In this document: positions 59,412 through 64,000 of the stretch, in pieces
Position numbering within the stretch: the stretch's first letter is position 1
Layout: each line of letters starts with the position of its first letter
Source of the DNA: Rhinopomastus cyanomelas
Lineage: Eukaryota; Chordata; Aves; Bucerotiformes; Rhinopomastidae
Assembly (NCBI GenBank): GCA_013400115.1
Contig: VXBP01004071.1
Span: 726,965-790,964 of the forward strand
Length of the DNA: 64,000 nucleotides
Direction: 5' to 3'
Made by a program: the position numbers and the translations under genes
The notes under the pieces: model-generated
Database searches by the model: none
What the model was told of the DNA's origin: nothing
What the model saw: only the letters and a program-made list of their open reading frames with translations

Positions 59412-60624
59412 AATCCAGCATTCTGTCTCTGTCTGTTCACCCACTTCTCTGGGTCAACAACTATTATGGACAGTTCCTGCTTCTCTCTGAAATCATGGTG
59501 GTCATCCCACTTCAGTCTTGATCCCCATCAATCTTCAAGGTTCAAAATTTTATCAGTCTCTCCAGGTCCAGGTGAGTCTTCCCATCACCATGAATTTTCT
59601 TCACCTTGAGGAGAAAAACACTCTCGGAAGTGATAACATTCTCTGTCAGTGGCAGTGCCGCCGCTCCCAGCAGTCCAAGATGGAGAGAAGTGAAGAAGGC
59701 AGAAGTCACCTAGGGGAGAGAAGACAGGGAAAGGGGGGTGCAGACACTTTTCAACTCTTTAAACCCAAACTTTAACCTTTTCTGCAGAAAACACACAAAT
59801 TAGACTGACAGATTCTAGTCAACGTTTCAAGCAGAACAAGTAGCTGCAGGTTGTGCCTTCCGCTTGCTGTATAGATGTGTAAGTGCCGGTGGGCTTGTGT
59901 GCGATAGGTGTATGTGGTTCATGTGCGTTTCAGTACGCTGCTCTCGTAACGAGGTGACCTGCGCGAGCCACGGCGTAAGGGAAAGCAGATGTGTTCCCCA
60001 TTGTATTGAAAACATGGTTTGTAATTTCTTTTTATGCTTTATTTATTACATTGCCAGTGAAGTTCGTTAAAGCTGGTTTGAAAGGCAGAAAGCAATCTGA
60101 TACCTATTAAGTAGATCGTGTTGTTTTATGAACATTGAGGTTAGACAAGAATTGTTTATAGTACCGGGCAATGCTGTTAGGGGACTAGTCCAGCAAAAAG
60201 CCTCCTGGAGTGATGGCTGCTCCTTTTGCTGGGGAGGCTTCCACTGATCTTAGATCCTCAATACTCTGATGCCGTAATGAGGGAAGGATTGATCCTGTGT
60301 GTGCTTTGATGTGATGGTAACTTCAAAAACCGCATAAATTACTTGAGAGGTCTGAAAGTGCCCAAAATCAAGGTCTTAAACTGCAATTTCCTTGGGACAT
60401 GAGTGTTGCCTCCCTCTGCCTGCAGGGTCTTGTCCCACACAAGGACTGCCTTGCTCACGAGAGCTGGTGCGCTCTCTTCATTCATGCTCATTTCAAGGTG
60501 CTGCCCCAGCAGCAGGGCTGCACTGTGCTGTGGCAGTGCTGCAGGACCACCACGTTAACACTGCCTTTGGGGCTGGGTTAAAGAACTGTGAACACAGGGA
60601 TTTACCTGAAAACCAGGCTAAACT
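59412..60624. other. AUTS2: Repeat-free intron 2 sequence upstream of the exon
   Basis: No repeat is recognised in the 1.2 kb before the acceptor, and no second exon is seen. Confidence 0.55.
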
Positions 60625-60657
60625 CTTATCTCTTCGGTTTTTCTCTCTTCCCTGCAG
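60625..60657 (+). other. AUTS2: 3' splice site (polypyrimidine tract and acceptor) of AUTS2 exon 3
   Basis: A pyrimidine-rich run ends in CCCTGCAG directly before the coding block. GGCTAAACT at about 60617-60625 is a plausible branch-point context. The AG at 60656-60657 fixes the exon start and gives codon phase 0. Confidence 0.9.
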
Positions 60658-60759
60658 CTCAAGCCAGGTCAAAACAGTTGCCGAGACAGTGACAGTGAAA
60701 GCGCCAGCGGTGAATCAAAAGTTTTCCATCGGAGTAGCTCTCGGGAAAGACTCAGTGAC
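60658..60759 (+). CDS. AUTS2: AUTS2 exon 3 (single internal coding exon, partial gene)
   Basis: Seen: a 102-bp open segment of 34 codons, phase 0 at both ends, bounded by ...TTCCCTGCAG and GTAAGT. It translates to LKPGQNSCRDSDSESASG, then ESKV, then FHRSSSRERLSD. Known: this matches the N-terminal third of vertebrate AUTS2 (about residues 175-208 of the human protein as I recall it), where an exon of this length and phase follows the basic nuclear-localisation region. AUTS2 is a long nuclear protein. It joins a PRC1 variant with PCGF3/5 and recruits p300 to activate neuronal genes; a cytoplasmic pool affects Rac/Cdc42 signalling. The segment is acidic and Ser-rich, then Arg/Ser-rich, with no folded domain or catalytic residue. 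One difference from the mammalian sequence I remember is Val after ESK where mammals have Gly. No in-frame stop and no lesion is present, so the exon looks functional. The rest of the gene lies outside the window. Confidence 0.95.
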
Positions 60760-60765
60760 GTAAGT
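60760..60765 (+). other. AUTS2: 5' splice site of AUTS2 exon 3 (GTAAGT)
   Basis: The sequence after the last exon codon (GAC) is GTAAGT, a near-perfect U1 match. It leaves the exon in phase 0. Confidence 0.92.
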
Positions 60766-63700
60766 ACAACTCCCACAGCCCGGTACTGCTCTGATTAAGC
60801 CCTGTTGTGGTTTTCTGAGGGGTGTAAGTCATAACAGGATTTAGTTTCTGAGATGCTTTGTTGCTGAAGCCCCCTTGCTTTGGGAGGTTAGGAGAGGAAG
60901 AGGTGGGAGAGGGCTCCGGAGTCCCGTGTCATCTTAGTAACTTCTTAATGTTTGGTACAAGGTCTGTTTGTGAAACACTCATTCTGTTGGAAATAATTGA
61001 AGGCCATTTAACAACTTAAAATGCTCTGCATAGCTGAGAAGTGAGATGGCCTGTTTTCCCCCTGCGTGGGGAAGAATGTATTTCTTTGGGCTAAATACTG
61101 TCTTTCTAATAAGTATTGGAGTGTCTAGAGAGCCTCAGCCAATTTCTGTGTAATGAATGGATACACATGGCCAACAATAGCATAAGCTCTGCCTTTATTG
61201 CTCTACCTAAACTGCTGGGGAAGGTCCTGGGATGGCAGCTCTGGGGAGACTGTTGGTCTCTGTGGAAGAATGCTGGCCATTCATTGAGCGACATGCACGA
61301 GTGATTCCGATGTAGGAATGACTACAGAAATGTTTCTGTTGCTGCAATTAGATTGCAATTAGATTATTATTTATTACGTGTACCATCACAGTCCTTGAGT
61401 GTTTTATTCAGGGCTCTGGGTCTTCTCTGCTATGTTCTTTACAACACAGACCATAAAGCTAGCCCTGTCCCAACAGAGTATGGAAATTGGGCCTTTTGTA
61501 GGTCAGATCCTTTGCTGGGAAAAGCATGGACAGCTACATCAGTCAGACCAATTGGGATCAGCCGGCAATCTGGCTCTACTTTTAACTAACCCACATTTTG
61601 GAAATGGGGATTTTATCAATAGTGAATCCATGCAGATTTGGATGACAAATACCAGATGGTGGCCTCTATAGGCCAATCCAATAAACCAGAATTGAGCAGA
61701 CATTAAAAGAAATATCTTTGTAAAGGGTATGGTTTGTAGTGCAAGTTGAAGCCTGAAGGCACACAGCTAGCAATTCTTGCTTAGCAGTTCTTAGCAGTTC
61801 TGTTAAGCGGCCGGAACAGCTGCCTGATGATGTTTTTTGTTGTGAAGGTGGGAAGTCTGTAGCACTCTGTTTGGTCATCCCTTAGTCACGTCGTTGTAGG
61901 GGTCCATTCCTCCCCCAAAGAAAACCGTGACAGCTTTAGAGCTACAGAGCTGTCAGGTGAGGTCAGTCTGAGGGCTGTTAAGATACCTTTGGAAGAGGAG
62001 AGTGAAACCAGAGGAGGTAGTAAGTAAATGCTCCGTGCAGGTAGCAGTGGGTGGCAGCTGACCATCAGCCTGTCAACGTTGTGTGTTAGCTTGTTGTGAG
62101 CCCTATGGCAGCTGAGAAGCCACTGCTGAGAACCTCACAATTACATGGCACCTTCCAGCAAAAAATCCCTCACAGCTCCTTACAAACATGGTTTTAATTT
62201 AGCCTTGTCACTCCCTTGCAATGTTCTGAGAGGAGAGCTTGGAGGTTTATTTGAGCTTCCCAGCACTCCTAGTGTTGCAGTGCCAGACCTGGCAGCGGGA
62301 GCACAGTTCTGGTTCCCGTTCCCTTGTCCAAACACTTGCTTTTCTCTGATGTTTTTACAATGCTGTCTCTTTGTCTTGATGCTATGGCAAATTAAAAAGA
62401 TGTGGAGAGCAAATATAACCTCCTAGTGCACCTGAGAGGGGACACAGGGATTTGCAGGTTGCTCAGAAGGAATTTTATGTAAAGGTGTGTGAAAATGTCC
62501 ACATCATACACAATTAATGTTCTGCTTAATATGTTCAGGTCCTTTGTGCTGTGATGATTCATTGCAATACGAGCACGACTCTCTCTACGGTCTGGTGTTG
62601 CCAGTCAGCTGAGAAAACACGGACAAAGTAACTCCCGTCTTGCTCCAGTGTTTGGTGCCCTTTCCCAGACTCTTTCAGTTCAGAGAAGTAAATACAACCC
62701 ACATTCTCCTCTCTCCCAGAGACAAACACCCCATGTTTTTAAATGATAGTATCTGTTGATACTTCCAGCTATGGGTCAGCCTGCCCCAAGCTGCCCTCTT
62801 AGGCACCAGGAGCTTCATAGGGTTATTTTACATCATGTCTTTTGAAGGAGTGAGTTGTCTAATGATAAAACCCAGTTATGGTCCATAAAACCTACAGACC
62901 AATGAGTAGCTTCTGTCTGAAGATCCTTTTCTGGTTTTACAACTGTTTTCTCAGAGAAGAAAACCAAGCAAAAAGTTGTGTGCTCAACAGAAGGGAGAAC
63001 AAACCCACCAACTATTGCAGGTGGATGAACCTTGAGGTCAGAAAACAAATGTTGGATGTGAAATGTAATGGATCTGCAGTGATGTAGCCCGACAGCACTG
63101 TGAGATTAAGCGTGGCTATGCCATGGAGCTATGTATAATGAATGAAGTGCACATATTCTGGGTGGATGATCAATTTTCAAATCCCCAGTTGTAAGTAAGC
63201 TCTTGGAACAGAAATGTTAGCTTCATGAGCTTTAATGCGGAGCCTAAGTGATAGCTCAGTGACAGATGTAGAATGAGGGAGATAGAATAATGAATATCCA
63301 GTTGCAAACTGACATGTCAGTGGCTTCATTCCCTCTCCTGTCAGATATCTTTCAACTCTGCATATTGTAAATGTACCTACAGTCCTTGGATCACGCAGAT
63401 AGATGCAAAGTGTGTTTAGCAGGGATGACTCCTTTCCAGGCTAATGAGATCCACGCAGGCTGTTCGCAGCATTTGTGAGAGAGGTGGTCAAAATTGAAAA
63501 TAAGATAATTTAATGAAAAGACTATGTTAAACAGGAAACTTTCCTCATAATGAGGCTTGAAATAGCATCAGACAGCAGGAAGAGGAATATCCTATGCTCT
63601 TGTCAGATGCAATGCAGTGAGACTGATTTCCCTCAACTCCGGTCTTTGTCCTCATCTCGCACATGTGTACACACACGCAGACCCCTGTGTGAGAGATCAT

Positions 63701-64000
63701 AATTAGCAGAGGACTTGACCTCTGCTAGATTAGGGATAATGATCGCTTGAATGCTCCATTGCAGGCGTTTGACAGCGCCCTCGTACATCTCCCCATCTGA
63801 ATTTCATAAACCCGTTCCTCTCTGCCTTTCTTCCCTTGAAAGTTTGGGTTTTTTTTGGAATGACAACTTGTTTTTTTTCCTTTATGGGCAGAGGTAGCTC
63901 CAGGGGCCTAGAAGAGAAATTGGAGAGCTGCTCCTCCTGTGTATATAGGGTGCTGCAGTCAGTTTAATCTCATCAAAATCTTGCCAGTAGTAGAATTCAT
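60766..64000. other. AUTS2: Repeat-free start of AUTS2 intron 3
   Basis: No CR1 copy is seen in 3.2 kb. The next AUTS2 exon, expected to begin with Ser-Ser-Ala-Pro codons, is not seen. A paired-arm hairpin lies at 63695-63744. Confidence 0.55.
63695..63744 (+). repeat. Hairpin: perfect 9-bp stem with outer 6-bp arms
   Basis: TAGCAGAGG (63704-63712) and CCTCTGCTA (63719-63727) are exact inverted copies around ACTTGA. Further out, GATCAT (63695-63700) pairs with ATGATC (63739-63744). Confidence 0.85.

Noticed and set aside
1..60657. AUTS2 exon 2 upstream in the window
   Set aside because: I looked for codons for the basic segment expected before LKPGQ (KKKREALTNG, HSKKSRLSHP, GKRKKMPKALR) and saw none. 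Intron 2 is very long in other vertebrates, so absence is expected, though a manual scan is not exhaustive.
60392..60763. 123-codon frame spanning the AUTS2 exon
   Set aside because: It is in a different frame from the conserved peptide and runs through the intron and both splice sites. Only 60658-60759 in the LKPGQ frame is supported.
60766..64000. AUTS2 exon 4 downstream
   Set aside because: No segment starting with Ser-Ser-Ala-Pro codons after a good acceptor was seen.
1..64000. CRISPR arrays, operons, phage or bacterial features
   Set aside because: The window is vertebrate nuclear DNA. Repeats are retroposons, and no regularly spaced repeats or prokaryotic gene organisation are present.
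1..64000. Endogenous retrovirus or LTR element
   Set aside because: No LTR pair, primer-binding site, or gag/pol/env-like frame was recognised.

Overview
This is a vertebrate, almost certainly avian, nuclear DNA window that is nearly all intron. The avian call rests on about 30 CR1 LINE fragments, most ending in the CR1 3' terminus (GGTCCCTTCCAACC followed by GATTCTGTGATTCTG or GATTCTATGATTCT repeats) and all strongly 5'-truncated. The commonest subfamily and the high copy density do not look chicken-like to me. A CR1-rich lineage such as woodpeckers and allies is possible, but that is inference.

Only one protein-coding exon is supported: 60658-60759 on the + strand. It is exactly 102 bp (34 codons, phase 0/0), with a polypyrimidine tract and CAG acceptor before it and GTAAGT after it. 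Its translation begins LKPGQNSCRDSDSESASG and ends HRSSSRERLSD, which I recognise as exon 3 of AUTS2, a nuclear regulator of transcription in neurodevelopment (non-canonical PRC1.5 complex). So 1-60657 should be part of a large AUTS2 intron 2 and 60760-64000 the start of intron 3. I did not see exon 2 or exon 4.

Layout. 1-20.3 kb: unique intron with scattered CR1 fragments, a tandem repeat plus perfect hairpin at 7.4 kb, and a GC-richer stretch at 7.5-8.9 kb. 20.3-31.4 kb: an 11-kb stretch with no recognisable repeat; it holds a long imperfect hairpin at 21.2 kb and AT-rich, CNE-like sequence. 31.4-41.8 kb: CR1 again, including an inverted CR1 pair at 38.4-39.1 kb. 41.8-46.9 kb: repeat-poor, with homeobox-type motifs and a possible ancient tRNA-SINE relic. 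46.9-59.4 kb: a CR1 mosaic with tail duplications, tail-to-tail junctions and nested insertions. 59.4-64 kb: repeat-poor flanks of the exon.

The most unusual signal is a pair of composite retroposons at 50.3 kb (+) and 59.3 kb (-). They share an almost identical module joining the 3' end of 5S rRNA to a CR1-type tail. One has a tRNA-Lys-like head; the other carries about 70 nt of the 3' half of 5S rRNA, including the internal promoter region. This fits a 5S/tRNA-derived SINE family mobilised by CR1. None of the many short open frames elsewhere is supported as a gene. Frames with the HWNxLPREVVE signature are remnants of the CR1 ORF2 C-terminus.
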